Positions 49,791 to 60,219 of a stretch of DNA of 60,219 bases are shown here, one piece after another. The stretch is taken from positions 303,808-364,026 of the forward strand of contig MNCI01013900.1 in the NCBI GenBank assembly GCA_015680685.1, in the 5' to 3' direction. The first letter of the stretch is position 1. Each line of letters begins with the position of its first letter. This DNA comes from Gnetum montanum. Its lineage: Eukaryota > Streptophyta > Gnetopsida > Gnetales > Gnetaceae. The position numbers and the translations under genes were made by a program. The notes beneath the pieces were generated by a model, which was given only the letters and a program-made list of their open reading frames with translations, did no database searches and was not told the DNA's origin.

Positions 49791-51277
49791 TTTCTAGTAT
49801 CTCGAAGGATCTTGAAGAACCATTTTTCTTCTTGGGCCCAAGAGAAGCCTGAAAAACATAGAATGATGGCAACAACATAAAAGAGAGTAATGTTAGCTTA
49901 GAAAAAGAGGTTTAAGTAGATTTAGATGAATTTGAATTGCAAAATAGAGTAAAACTAGATGTATAAATGCAGGATGATGGGATTGATTGGACAAATGACC
50001 AAGGGATAGGAATTTTAGCATGAGGTAGATAAAAGAAAATGCAAGTGGGTCCTTCTCAATGTAGGCTTTATGCCCTTGATTCCCTTGCATGCTCTAATCT
50101 TAAGGACTCCATAGAAACTAAGGATGATTAATGGTCATTTCAAGTTAAAACTAATATCCAATGAGTAATTTTCTTAGGATTATGGAATAATCATAACAAA
50201 TGTATTAATTAACAATGATAGGAGGTACTGAGGTCATATTGTATAAGTTGAGAATGATGGAAGAGAGAAAATGATGGGTAGCCGATCTACATTTAGATCA
50301 CACAAGATCTTTGTAAGGTTTGTAATTAAGAGTATATGATACTATCCAATCCTCAAAATAGACCAAGTCCATTCCACTTTTTGTGACTTCAAATTAATGT
50401 AGCCTTTCCCTTCAACTAGTAAAAGTTGATGATAATTCCCAAAGAACAACCACCACTCCAAGAGAAGTAGAAAAGAGGATAAGGAAGATAGAAAGAGGCT
50501 TAGTTAGAGGGGTGCCTTTAGGAATGAGTAACATGTCTTTCTAGATCCATAACTAGTTCTTGTAGTTTATTATTGTATCTAGGGGGTGGGCTTTGAATTC
50601 TTATTCTTATATTATTTTTTTCATGGGAACCAGACCATACTAAGAAGTTCTTCCTTTTATGATTGACAATAGGAGTGATGATATACCAATGAAGAAAGAT
50701 CATAAAACTCAAGCAAGAAGTTGAGAAGAAGATACAACAAGTCTCCTTGAGATCATACCCTTTTCCATTTCTTCTTGGTCCATTTCAAATCTATAGGTTG
50801 CAAGATCATTGATTACTTTTTAGTTGCAATGTGGAAGGACCTCATGCTTCCAAGATGTAGAATCTCTATGGAATAGATGAAATATATGAATGTCATGAGC
50901 CCACTACCTAATACCATGAGAAAATTGATAATTTGTTAATAGAGGTAATAATCCAAAGATAATAATGTGGTCATTTATGAAATTAATCATAATAGTAATG
51001 TTTGCATTAAATAGGTTCTAGTATAGAAATATCAAAGATTTCTTGAAATAAGATAAAATTAACAAACAAAGGAAGATAAGAAAGGAAAAATCTATAAAAT
51101 ATTCCATAAAATATTTAAGAAAATGAAAAAAATATAAAGAATATTATAAAAAAGGTGAAAATAAGTTAGTCCTCCAAGGTATTAGCATAGATGGGCATCT
51201 CCACCATGACTATGTTGAGAGGAGGAGATCTGAAAAAGAGAACATGCTTGATCTTGCTCTAAGGTATTGGTGCTATT
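49791..51277 (-). pseudogene. Inverted partial copy of the element C gene
   Basis: Reverse-complemented, this region matches 41850-43420. At 51190-51260 it reads VMVEMPIYANTLED against VVGEMAIHANNYMSGS. An intron of about 270 bp ends TGGTATTAG against TGATATCAG. GAAAGACATGTTACTCATTC (near 50525) matches GAAAGACATGTTACCCATGC (near 42590), and CCTATCCCTTGGTCATTT occurs in both arms (50010 and 43120). The open piece at 50518-50712 reads NFLVWSGSHEKNN and LERHVTHS. The left end carries a single minisatellite unit in inverted orientation (about 49791-49835), so the arm breaks inside the array. It is truncated after the N-terminal exons. Confidence 0.7.
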
Positions 51278-51780
51278 TGTAATGTCCAGTCCCTAATTAA
51301 GGGTGGAAAAAATTCTAGAAAATGTAATTAACCTTCTAATGAAGGGATACCTCGTTATGAGGAGTTATGATATTCATATACTCGGGAAAGGCTTTGACCT
51401 ATGCTATTTAAGGTTGGAGTTAGAGGTCGTGCTAACATGGAGTTGTGGAGCCTGGAAAGGTGAGTAATGGGAGTTGGATGAAGTAGGACAAAAAGGGATT
51501 GATCACCCCTTTGGTAGGATAGCCTAACCATGGTGGCAGTGCTGGATTGCCTCTAAGGCTTAAGTGGCATAGGAAGATAATCCAAAAGGACATTACAGTA
51601 CTCTGTTCTATTAATACAATTTTTCATTTTTCTTTACTTTCTTAATTATATAGTATCAATTATTTATTTTCTAATTAATTCATTATTTAAGTTTTTATAA
51701 TCTTTTTGATATGTTATCCATGATGAATATAATAAATTAGGCGTTCATATTTTTACAACATTTGGGAACAAGATGTCACA
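51278..51780 (+). repeat. Element D 5' LTR
   Basis: A 503-bp LTR starts TGTAATGTCCAGTCCC and ends AAGATGTCACA. The 3' LTR starts TGTAACATCCCATCCG at 60178, and both share AAGGGTGGAAAAAATT. A TATA-like CTATTTAAGG lies near 51404. Confidence 0.88.
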
Positions 51781-51782
51781 TT

Positions 51783-51799
51783 TGGTATCAAAGCACACC
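51783..51799 (+). other. Element D primer-binding site (initiator Met)
   Basis: TGGTATCAAAGCACACC starts two bases after the LTR. It differs by one base from the common plant TGGTATCAGAGC site complementary to initiator tRNA-Met. Confidence 0.85.
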
Positions 51800-51992
51800 A
51801 CAATTCAGAAACCAAAATGAAAGAAAAACTTTATTATATTATTATCATAAAAAATAAGTACATTTAAGAAAAATAACAACATGAAGGAAAATATTATTTT
51901 ATTTTATTATCAAAAGGAATGGAAAGGAAGTACATTATTAAGAAAAGGGGGTGGGGGGTAGAATGAGAAAATAAAGAAAAGGACAACTATAA

Positions 51993-54220
51993 TTATTTGT
52001 TATGACCGAATGATTCAAGAAGATCTATAACTATCTTTAATTGGGAGACTCTCTCCTTAGTAGTAGCATTTGCTTTGCTAAGCACTACTTTATATCCAAC
52101 CAGTCCATCACATAGCTATTTGATATATTCAATTGCACGTCTCACTACAGTTGCTGATTCCTTTTTTTCTTGAAGTTGAGTCTTCAACATTTCCATTTGT
52201 ATTGATCAATCATCCATGTCTCTTTGCCATTCCTTTTCCTTTCTCTGTAGAAACAAAATTTAAATTATGAGTTATGAACAAATCAACAAACCAAAAGGAG
52301 AAAAGAGAGAAAAATATAATAATAAATAAAAATATATATATTACCTAAAATTAATCATTATCAATTTGAAGGAAACGTGCATGAGTATGCAAACGTTGAG
52401 CATAACATGTTGCACTTTCCAACTCTCCTAAGAGTTGCTCTAGATTTTCCTTAGGAATTGGATACCAAGATGATGAAAGTCCAGTCTATACTAAGTTATA
52501 ATCTACCTTGAAATTGCATGATTGTGACTTCGGTAGATGATAGACATCCTCACAAAAAGAATAGGGTTTGTTGTTTGAGATTTGTTGATTAATATGTCGA
52601 AGGATCATAAGTTCTTCTTTAATAGCTACCACTATCTTTCCCATAGAATAAGAAGAACCAGAGATAGCGAAAGAAGAAACCATTGAAATAGATTCAGAAA
52701 TGGTTGTTGGCACTACTTGTGGAAGGGAATCTCTTCCAAGTGTTGAAGGAAAAGAAGGTATAAGTGGTGATCTAGTTGGTGGTGGAATAGGAGTTTGTGC
52801 AAAAGTAGCACTTGCAGCACCTTTATCCATCTCTCAGATAAAATACTGTCATTCCATAAACCTCTACAATATAAAAAAATTTAAAAAATTAAATTATTAT
52901 TAACATTATATAAGGAAAAGAAGAAAGTATTCAAACCTTTAAATAATTAAAACCTATCTTTGGTTGCTTCCCCTTATCACATCTTGAACCTTGTTGAGAA
53001 GTTGGTTGGGATTGTTGTTGCGCTTGTTGTTGGGTTGATTGTCTTATAACTACTGGACGACTAGAACTTTGCCCAGTATGTTGCCTTTGCAAAAAAATAA
53101 ATATTAAAAGTAAAAAAATATAAAAGAAAATATAAAAATATAGATAAGATATTTAACTTAGTAAATTATATTTAAATATATACCTTGGAAGAAGAAATTG
53201 TGACTTGTTCTTGCGATTGAACCATACCAAAGGTTGAAGTACCTTGCACCTGTGCAGATTCAGCACTCTACATTGGTTCATTTTGCAGCCTAGATTGCAC
53301 TGTCATATACATAAAATAAAAACACAATTAACAAACAAGGAAATAATAAAAAAACATGAAAGTACCTCACTAATTTCTTCTTGACTCCAAGTTTGCTGTA
53401 AAGCCAGTTGACCTTTTCAAGCATCCATAATCTTACTCTTTATAACCCTCTCATCTTCAAGAAATTTAGGGCATAATCGAGGATCATAATGAGTAAAATT
53501 TTTTTTGGGATGATCATAACTTAAGATCATACACATGATCAAAGCTATACAACATAGAGTATAGGATTTTAAGGGATGTCGGTGGGCAACAGAAATTTTG
53601 GTCATAGTAGTATAAAAAGTAGAGAAATATGACATTGACCAATCATAAACCCTACCGGTTATGGCACCATGAAGTATGAAAATAGAGTAAGAACTAATGT
53701 TGGATTATTGTCTATACCATAGAACCTTACTACTGATGAATAAACATAAGTCAAAATAAACATCAATAATGAAATCTTTATGAACGAATTGGTTTTTGCG
53801 AATGACAGTATCAACAACATAATTGGATAATTTCATCTTACAGAAAGATTTAAATTGCGGAGAACGAGCTGTAGGGATTAATGAATCTTCTCCTGATTGA
53901 AAACCTAAGACTACTTTGATATCAAGAGGAAGGATCGCTATTGCTCCAAAAACCAATTAAAAATTAGTGCTTTTCTTATTATCATACTACTCAGACCACT
54001 CTACAAGAACACCCTTACAAAAGAAAAGTTTAAAAATTGGGAAAACCAGTAAATCAACCAATTTAGAAGTAATGAGAAACTGAAAACCATCCTTCCCAAG
54101 TAAGGTACAAACCCAATCAAAAGCAATATGAACATTATTTTGGTGTAAAAAAATATTATTAGGCAATAAAGAGTGGCTACTTGAAGGGGCCTAAGGTGAA
54201 GTTTGACATTTGGAGGCCAT
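51993..54220 (-). pseudogene. Antisense five-exon gene in the leader of element D
   Basis: Exons by GT/AG and frame: 53371-54220, 53184-53299, 52937-53084, 52345-52863 and 51993-52244. Exon 1 starts MASKCQTSP and reads HIAFDWVCTLLGKDGFQFLI, AIAILPLDIKVVLGFQSGED and LIMCMILSYDHPKKN. A GTGAG donor at 53370 joins exon 2 in frame (MQSRLQNEP). Exon 3 is Gln-rich (QSTQQQAQQQSQPTSQQGS). Exon 4 is Pro/Ser-rich and then helical (MDKGAASATFAQTP, LEQLLGELESATCYAQRLHT). Exon 5 is coiled-coil-like (METQ-type helix, QLQEKKESATVV, VSQLKIVIDLLESF) with stop at 51993. The exon 2/3 phase needs a small indel, and about eight stops, mostly at Gln codons, show decay. The family is unrecognised. It lies opposite to gag-pol between primer site and gag. 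Confidence 0.6.
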
Positions 54221-54745
54221 TAATTTTTTATAATAATAAATTTTTAAACTTCTTTGTAGAAAATATTTTGCTGGTTGTGATGAGTAAATCAAATTACTTC
54301 TTATATTTATAATGTAATCATAGAAATCTTAGTAAAATAAAAGAGAAAGTACAACTTAAGATAACAAAAGATTTAATAAAAGTTAATGTATACTTTTTCT
54401 TACAAGAAAAAGCTAACGTCTACATTTTTTTTGATTTTATGATTTTTAGGTTAACTAAAGTAAAGTTATTTGTAGTTTTATGCAAATTACTTTCCAAGTA
54501 CCAATTTCAGCAAAAATTATTTTTTTTGATCATTCTCGATTTACGTGTAGTTAAAATAATAATAATAATATAAAAAATCAACTTGGAGATNGGCCAAGCA
54601 ACGGTCATGCCATGGCCAACCATGACCAGTCATGGGAGGGGGTCATAAAAGAAATCTGGCCCTAACGGCCAAAGTAAACAAAAATTTGTTTCTACCACCG
54701 TTTTTGTTGTCATTTTTTTCATTGTAGCCGCTACACACTTACCTG

Positions 54746-54880
54746 CATTGCCCATCACCACCTCCCATGTTGCCCATCACTACCTCTTGCGTTGCCTATC
54801 ACCGCCATCCATGATACCCATCATTGCCTCTTGCACCACCTATCACTACCTTTCTTGTGTCCCCCATCACCACCTTCTGG
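54746..54880. repeat. Short minisatellite, about six units of 21-24 bp
   Basis: Units of the type TTGCCCATCACCACCTCCCATG recur with changes such as TGCCTATCACCGCCATCCATG and TGTCCCCCATCACCACCTTC. All units run in the same direction. Confidence 0.75.
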
Positions 54881-55092
54881 CTATCATGTGGATCTTAAAT
54901 CGGTTGTCCGTCAATTGATGAAAAACTTTAATTTTTTTGACAATTGACAAAAATTTTGAAATTCTCATCAACTGATGAAAATTTTTCAAATTTTTTTTGT
55001 GCCATTAGTGTTAATTTAAGAATAAATATGTGCTCAATTATTTACAAAATTATAAATTGGCATTATGGCACTAATGTAAATAAAAATTTTTT

Positions 55093-55150
55093 CATTAAGC
55101 ATGCACATCTTGGAGTAGAACTGGGATGGGTGACCTCTCAGGAAGTCTCG
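55093..55150 (+). repeat. 5S rRNA-derived fragment (3' half with promoter boxes)
   Basis: The text TTAAGCATGC, then GGAGTAGAACTGGGATGG, GTGACC and GGAAGTCTCG follows the 3' half of plant 5S rRNA (GTTAAGCGTGC, GAGTAGTACTAGGATGG, GTGACC, GGAAGTCCTCG). All three internal promoter regions (A box, intermediate element, C box) are recognisable. The 5' half is not seen. It is not a 5S gene. Cassandra-type plant elements are known to carry 5S sequence. Confidence 0.72.
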
Positions 55151-55514
55151 AAAAACATGAAAATTAAGAAAACTTAAAATAGCTATAACTTTTGAATTCG
55201 GAGTTCGTTTTCAACCAAACAAAAACTGATTCCAATAGATTTGAACCTTCCAAACTCAAAGAAATAGTTAAATTTAGCTTTTGGGTTATAGAAAATTAAA
55301 TTTTAATTTCTTGATATTGGTCCCAAAATAATTAGGATTCTCATCCCAAAATTATTAGGATTCAGTGAGAAATCCATAATAGTTTCAACTTCTTCCACAA
55401 CTGACTAAACAATTTCAAATCCCATAAAATGGCCATAGAGGCTAAGGATTCTCAAACATATATGATTTCTTCAACTTACCGATGTCTAGAATCTAAAGAA
55501 TAAATCAGAGAGAA

Positions 55515-56700
55515 ATGGAAGCCCGAGTCAATGATTGAATGAATGCCCTTGAAGAACAAATTATGAGATTAGGGGTGTCCAAGAAGAACTTTGACACTCA
55601 AACCAAGGGTTTGGGACAGAGATGTAAAATATATATGAAGAAATTAAGAAATTGTCCCAAAATTTAGAGGATAAATGGTCCAAAGTACAAGGAAAGATGG
55701 ATTCCTTTTCCAACTCCATTGACCAATTAACCAACCATCTTATTCAATCTTCCAATCCTACCCATGGTTTACCTAGAGCACGACATCAAGATCAACCTTC
55801 CATTAGAAATCCAGAACAAACATAACCTCCACTTGTTAATGGATAGGATATTGAAATCCACCATGTAGATTGTAAAACTGAAATCAAGAGTGAAGGATAT
55901 GGGAACTAGCTTAATCCATGTAAAGAATCATTAACATAAGTGCATGCTAAGAAAGTAAGATTAAATCATAATGATGGAGCCCCTAGATCTAGTTCTAAGG
56001 CAAAGGATTGACTTGAAATAATGAAAAATTACTTTGATATGTTGAATTTGTCAAGCCTTGAACGTCTAGAAGTTATCTCGTTGTATTTAAGAGGACTTGT
56101 AGCAACATAGTGGAATGGGTTGAGATCTCAACGTTTGATTACAAATTGGCTTAATTTTGGTTGAGATTTTGAACAAAAATTTGTTCCAAATTCTTTTCTC
56201 AAAGAGTGTAATGTGAGATTTGATTCCTTAATGTTGGGAAAACGATCTGTAGATGATTACTACAAAGAATTTTGTGATCTTTCTCGATATGTAAGTCACT
56301 AGGATGAGGGTGAATTAGCTTCAAAATTTATTAGAGGATTACATGCTCAATTATGTCCACAAACATGAGCCAATAACCCCCAAACTATTGATGAAACATA
56401 TAGAATTGCTAAGGATTACGAGGAATTGAATTAGGTAAAAGTGACCCTTCAACAAGCAACTTTTCAACCAAGCCCTTTTCCACAAGCAATGGTAGAAGAG
56501 ACACCAACAAAAAAATCTCGATTAGGATCTGGATGTTTCTTTTGTGGTGAGGATCATCTTAAACAAGATTGCCTAAAATTTCAAGCAAAAATACAAAGGT
56601 CCAACCAAATCAGAAATTAGAAACCAAATTTAAACATGAACAAAGGAAAAATTCCAATCACTACAATAGCCATCAAGAAGATATCTACATTAACTAAACC
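55515..56700 (+). pseudogene. Element D gag
   Basis: The likely start at 55515 gives MEARVND, a stop, then MNALEEQIMRLGVSKKNFD. The gag core reads YFDMLNLSSLERLEVISLYL, NWLNFG and FEQKFVPNSFLKECNVRFDS, then KRSVDDYYKEFCDLSRYV and ELASKFIRGLHAQL, the usual plant chromovirus order. The nucleocapsid knuckle near 56534 reads CFFCGEDHLKQDC. This is CX2CX3HX4C, one residue short of the usual CX2CX4HX4C. Stops and a frame change after about 55600 show that it is dead. Confidence 0.85.
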
Positions 56701-56719
56701 AAGTTTGCAAAAATTTTAA

Positions 56720-57190
56720 TTTTCTTTACTAATTTTCAAAGGTTCAATTGAAGGTAAAAAAATTAAATTTTTGATTGATAGTGGTGCCAATGATAATTTT
56801 ATTTCTCCAAAGTTAATTAATTTATTAAAATTAATTCTCCCTTCTAAGAAAATTATTAAAATAGAATTGGTAGAGGGAACAACTGTGAGCAAACATACTA
56901 GGTATGGAAAAATAAAATTTACTTTGAAGAATATGCCCTTCATTGATGAATTTTTTGAATTTGAACTAGGTGATGTTGATGCAATTTTAGGAATGTCTTT
57001 CCTGCAAAAATTTGATGTTACTGCCACCTTTGAAACTCATATTTTAAAAGTTCCAACCATTAACGGAGTCAGGGTTCTAAGGGGGGTAGGAACAACAAAG
57101 AAAATTTATACAATAACTATTAAGCAAGCTAAAAGATTAGTCAAAAAAGGTGCTACAATGTTGGTTGTTGAAGTTATCCAACCTTAAAAA
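56720..57190 (+). pseudogene. Element D aspartic protease
   Basis: The frame reads SIEGKKIKFLIDSGANDNFI with the active-site DSGA intact (56777 onward), then TRYGKIKFTLKNMPF and GDVDAILGMSFLQKFD. The last part matches the ILGMxWL block. The frame is open from about 56721 to 57187. The codon before the DSG block is TTG, so there is no separate start: it is part of the gag-pol frame, interrupted by TAA at 57185 before RT. Confidence 0.88.
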
Positions 57191-58560
57191 CTTTCAACTG
57201 TTGAGATCCCGAATGAACTTAAAAAATATAAAGATTCAGTATTTGGTGAAATTGGAGAATTACCTCCAAAAAGAACTATTGAAAATGTTATTGATATTTT
57301 TCCTAGTACACAACCTATCTCAAAAGCTCCTTCAGAATTAAGAAAATTAAAAGTACAATTAGACCAATTAGTGGAAGAAGGGAAAATTAGACCTAGCATA
57401 TCACCTTGGGGTGCACCAGTTCTATTCGTTAAAAAGAAAGATGGCACATTAAGATTATGCATTGATTATAGAGCATTGAATAAAGTGATGATTAAAAATA
57501 CTTATCCTTTACCTAGAATTGATGATTTATTTGATCAACTTATAGGTGCATGTTATTTCTCAAAGATTGATTTAAAATCAAGATATCATCAAATAAGGAT
57601 TAAGGAGAAAGATATTGAAAAAACTACTTTTAAAACTAGATATGGATTATACGAATTTTTTGTGATGCCATTTGGATTAACTAATGCACCTGCAACATTT
57701 ATAACATTAATGAATAATATTTTTCATGAATATCTTGATCAATTTGTTATAGTATTTATGGATGATATACTTGTTTATTCTAAATCAAGAGAAGCACATA
57801 TCGAAAATTTGAAAACTATAATGGAAATTATTAAAGAGAATCAATTAAAAGCTAAATTGAGTAAATGTAAACTCTTTGAGGAAGAAGTCTCATACTTAGG
57901 ACATATAGTTTCCAAGAAAGGATTGCAAGTGGATCTAGCAAAAATTAGTGCGATCCAGGATTTACTTGAATTAAAAGATGTTACAGCAGTTCGAAGTTTC
58001 TTAGGGTTAGCTAGTTTTTATCAACGTTTAATTAAAAACTATTCTACCTTGGTAGCCCCATTAACTGACCTTTTGTAGGAGAAATGTGAGTTCAAATTTG
58101 ATGAAAAATGTAGGGAATCTTTTCTCAGATTAAATATGCTACTTACAATAACACCTATTTTGAGGATTCCAAATGAAGATCTACCATTTGAAGTATCCAT
58201 GGATGCTTGTGGAATAGGAATCAATGCAGTTCTTTCATAGAAAGATAAAGTGGTATGTTATGAATCTCATAAATTATGAGGAGCTGAGGTAAATTACTCA
58301 ACCCATGATTTTGAATTACTAGCAATTGTTCATGCTCTGAAAGTTTGGAGACATTATCTTTGCAAAAGGAAGTTTGTACTAAAAATGGATCATAAAAGTT
58401 TAGAATATTTGCAAAGACAACCTATTTTGAATACTCATCAAAGGCAATGGATAAAATTGTTAGCATAATATGATTTTGAAATCAAATATGTTCCTAGCAA
58501 GAAAAATGTGGTAGCTGATGTCCTTAGTCGAATGTGGAATTTAATGATAGATGTAGTAAT
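57191..58560 (+). pseudogene. Element D reverse transcriptase and RNase H
   Basis: In the same frame as the protease: [84 protein letters not shown] and the catalytic FMDDILVYS (about 57758). The thumb has [16 protein letters not shown] and [14 protein letters not shown]. RNase H follows with VSMDACGIGINAVLS, STHDFELLAIVHALKVWRHY, MDHKSLEYLQRQP and NVVADVLSR, so all four acidic catalytic positions can be read. Stops at 58076, 58238, 58278 and 58467 interrupt the frame. An open stretch of 235 codons covers the RT core. Confidence 0.93.
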
Positions 58561-59760
58561 AACCCATATGGAAGAAATTAAGAAACAAATAAAAGAAGTC
58601 CCTTACTTTAAAAAGAATTTAACCAATATTTTTGATGAGCCTCAATACCAACTCACTTCTAATGGTTTATTGATGAAAGGATAAAAAGTATGCATACCAA
58701 AAGGAAATTGGAGACTAAAATTGTTGTGTGAAGCACATGAAGTACCATATGTAGGACACCTAGGTTATATTAAGACCTATATGATAATTCAAAAATCTTA
58801 TTTTTAGCTTGGAATGAAGAATGATGTGTCCGCATACATTAAAAATTACCTAACATGTCAAGGAATAAAAGTTGAACAAAGAAAACGCAGTGGATTATTA
58901 CAACCCTTGGAAGTTCCAACCTAGAAATGGGAAGATATCACTATGGATTTCATTGTGGGATTGTTAGTAACCAAAAAAATAAAATGACTCAATTTTTGTA
59001 GTAGTTGATCATCTATCAAAGATGGCACATTTTAAAGCTTTGAAATCTACAAACACAGTGGAAGAAATAGCCCAAAAATTTGTACAAGAAGTATTTAGAT
59101 TACATGGTTGTCCAAAATCTATGACTTCGAATAGAGATCCTAAATTCATATCTAAATTCTAGAAAAATTTCTTCAGAGAGCTTGGAACTCAATTGGAATT
59201 TAGCACAACTTATCACCTTGAAACTGATGGACAAACTGAATGAGTAAATAGAATATTAGAAGATATCATATGAAGTTACATTGGGAGTAGACCAAAAACA
59301 TGGGAGAATTATTTGCATATGGCAGAATTTTCCTACAATAAAAATTATCAAGGTTCCATAAATTGAACACCATTCGAAGTGGTATATGAATGTAATTGTC
59401 ATACATCATTAACTTGGGCATATCCAACCTTAAGAGCAGAATGGAAGGAAGAAGAAATGAAAATAATAAAAAACATTGTCACAAGGGTTAAAGAAAATTT
59501 GCAAGCAGCCCAAGATAAATATAAAGGATATGTAGATCAACATTGACTTAAAAAAGAATTCCAAGTAGGGGATCAAGTATTATTGAGAATAAAACCTACC
59601 AGAAGTTCTCTTAAATTGGGAAAATATACTAAATTAGCACCTAGATTTTGTGGACCTTTTGAAATATTTGAAAGAATTGGTGAAGTAGCATATTGACTAA
59701 ATCTTCTCGAAACCTTAAAAAAATTCATCCAGTTTTTCATGTGATATTGTTAAAGAAATT
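58561..59760 (+). pseudogene. Element D integrase
   Basis: The zinc-binding part reads LLCEAHEVPYVGHLGYIKTY and IKNYLTCQGIK (the first Cys of the CxxC pair is Tyr). The core has WEDITMDFIVGL. After a frameshift near 58980 it continues with FVVVDHLSKMAHFKAL, GCPKSMTSNRDPKFIS, TTYHLETDGQTE and AEFSYNKNYQGS. The usual catalytic SDRD is SNRD, so the second Asp is lost; the Glu after DGQTE lies in a stop-interrupted stretch. The C-terminal part reads FQVGDQVLLRIKPTRSS and LAPRFCGPFEIFERIGEVAY. Confidence 0.9.
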
Positions 59761-59825
59761 TCATGAAAATGATGTACCATATGTATTGGATTGGAATACT
59801 TTACCATTATGATCCAATGTCAGCT

Positions 59826-60165
59826 TTGAAGTAAAACCCATTGATATTAAAGACCAATGAACTAAGAAAGTATGAAATAAAAGTATCAGTGAAGTACTTG
59901 TTCAATGGTCAAATTGTGATCAACAGACATGGGAAAATAGAGAGTTTATTTTAAATACTTACCCTCAACTTTTTGATCATCTAGATATTGAATGATAGGT
60001 TGAATTTACTATGGATGTAATAAATTATGTTTATAAATTTTGATCTTTTATTTTTCTAGATGATAATGAGGAGAATAAGGGAACTAAAGCTAATGAGCAT
60101 AATGATGAAGCATCTATTAAGCAGCTGGATATCGATGAAGCGCTTGAGGATGAGCTAGATGCTTA
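59826..60165 (+). pseudogene. Element D chromodomain-like C-terminus and acidic tail
   Basis: The frame reads VKPIDIKDQ, then SISEVLVQWSNCDQQTWENR and EFILNTYPQLFD. This matches the end of plant chromovirus integrases: VLVxWxxxxxxxxTWE and YPxLF. It supports a chromovirus assignment. After two stops, an acidic tail (DDNEENKGTK, DIDEALEDELDA) ends at TAA directly at the polypurine tract. Chromodomains steer integration towards methylated histone H3. Confidence 0.8.
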
Positions 60166-60177
60166 AGGGGAGGGGAT
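60163..60177 (+). other. Element D polypurine tract
   Basis: AAGGGGAGGGGAT directly precedes the 3' LTR. It primes plus-strand DNA synthesis. It overlaps the final stop codon of the pol tail. Confidence 0.88.
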
Positions 60178-60219
60178 TGTAACATCCCATCCGTTGTTAA
60201 GGGTGGAAAAAATTGTAAA
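60178..60219 (+). repeat. Element D 3' LTR, first 42 bases
   Basis: It starts TGTAACATCCCATCCG and continues with AAGGGTGGAAAAAATT, matching 51278-51320. The rest lies beyond the window. Confidence 0.88.

Larger units (their letters stand above)
54221..55514. other. Leader of element D upstream of gag
   Basis: This contains the upstream side of the antisense gene, one ambiguous base (54591), a minisatellite (54746-54880), paired ATTGATGAAAA/TCAACTGATGAAAA words near 54915-54980 and the 5S-like fragment. After it comes CTATAACTTTTGAATTCGG. No plus-strand gene before 55515. Confidence 0.6.
51278..60219 (+). mobile_element. Element D: chromovirus-type Ty3/gypsy element, 3' end outside the window
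   Basis: The order is 5' LTR, initiator-Met primer site, a 3.7-kb leader holding an antisense gene and a 5S-like fragment, gag, protease, RT, RNase H, integrase, chromodomain-like tail, polypurine tract and the first 42 bases of the 3' LTR. The internal part runs from 51781 to 60177. Pol is largely in one frame from about 56500 to 58970, much better preserved than in A-C, so this is the youngest large element here. Several stops and at least one frameshift near 58980 make it inactive. The five bases before it are CTATT. Confidence 0.9.

Noticed and set aside
55093-55150. Functional 5S rRNA gene
   Set aside because: Only about half of the molecule is present and conserved positions differ.

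Overview
The window is plant nuclear DNA from a large, repeat-rich genome. I infer a gymnosperm-like or similarly bloated seed-plant genome from the old, deeply decayed LTR retrotransposons, the AT-rich composition and the near absence of host genes; no sequence here fixes the species. There are single N bases at 1551 and 54591. Almost everything is Ty3/gypsy material in nested layers, and nearly every open frame is a remnant broken by stops and frameshifts. No bacterial-type feature is present.

Layout. At 1-4859 there is unassigned sequence and one truncated Tat-type gag fragment. Element A is on the minus strand: LTRs at 4860-6253 and 35485-37195, a tRNA-Asp-type primer site at 35466-35483, a gag remnant at 33.4-35.4 kb and an accessory coding region at about 6.3-10.2 kb. 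Its interior is split by element B (plus strand, 12642-33345, about 20.7 kb), which has 1.9-kb LTRs, a perfect 5-bp target duplication (ATCTC), gag, protease, RT, two RNase H domains and integrase. The second RNase H places B in the Tat lineage. Between its protease and RT, B carries an antisense, intron-containing gene remnant that resembles an FCP1-like HAD phosphatase. A's right LTR was also hit by a solo LTR (36211-36776, target ATATG), and A's left LTR preserves the empty site.

At 38.4-39.7 kb lies the only host-gene-like stretch: minus-strand exons encoding a WWE domain and a C-terminal region joined by phase-consistent introns. Element C starts with an LTR at 40139-41306 and the same unusual primer site as B. 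It is followed by a decayed, spliced, coiled-coil gene (41.85-46.77 kb), a 2.7-kb minisatellite (47.1-49.8 kb) and an inverted partial copy of that gene (49.8-51.25 kb).

Element D (51278 to beyond the window end) is a chromovirus with a 503-bp LTR, an initiator-Met primer site, gag-pol, a chromodomain-like C-terminus, a polypurine tract and the first 42 bases of its 3' LTR. Its long leader holds a second antisense gene with five exons and a 5S-rRNA-like fragment. The recurring theme is that gypsy elements of different lineages each carry an extra multi-exon, coiled-coil-type gene, twice in antisense orientation.
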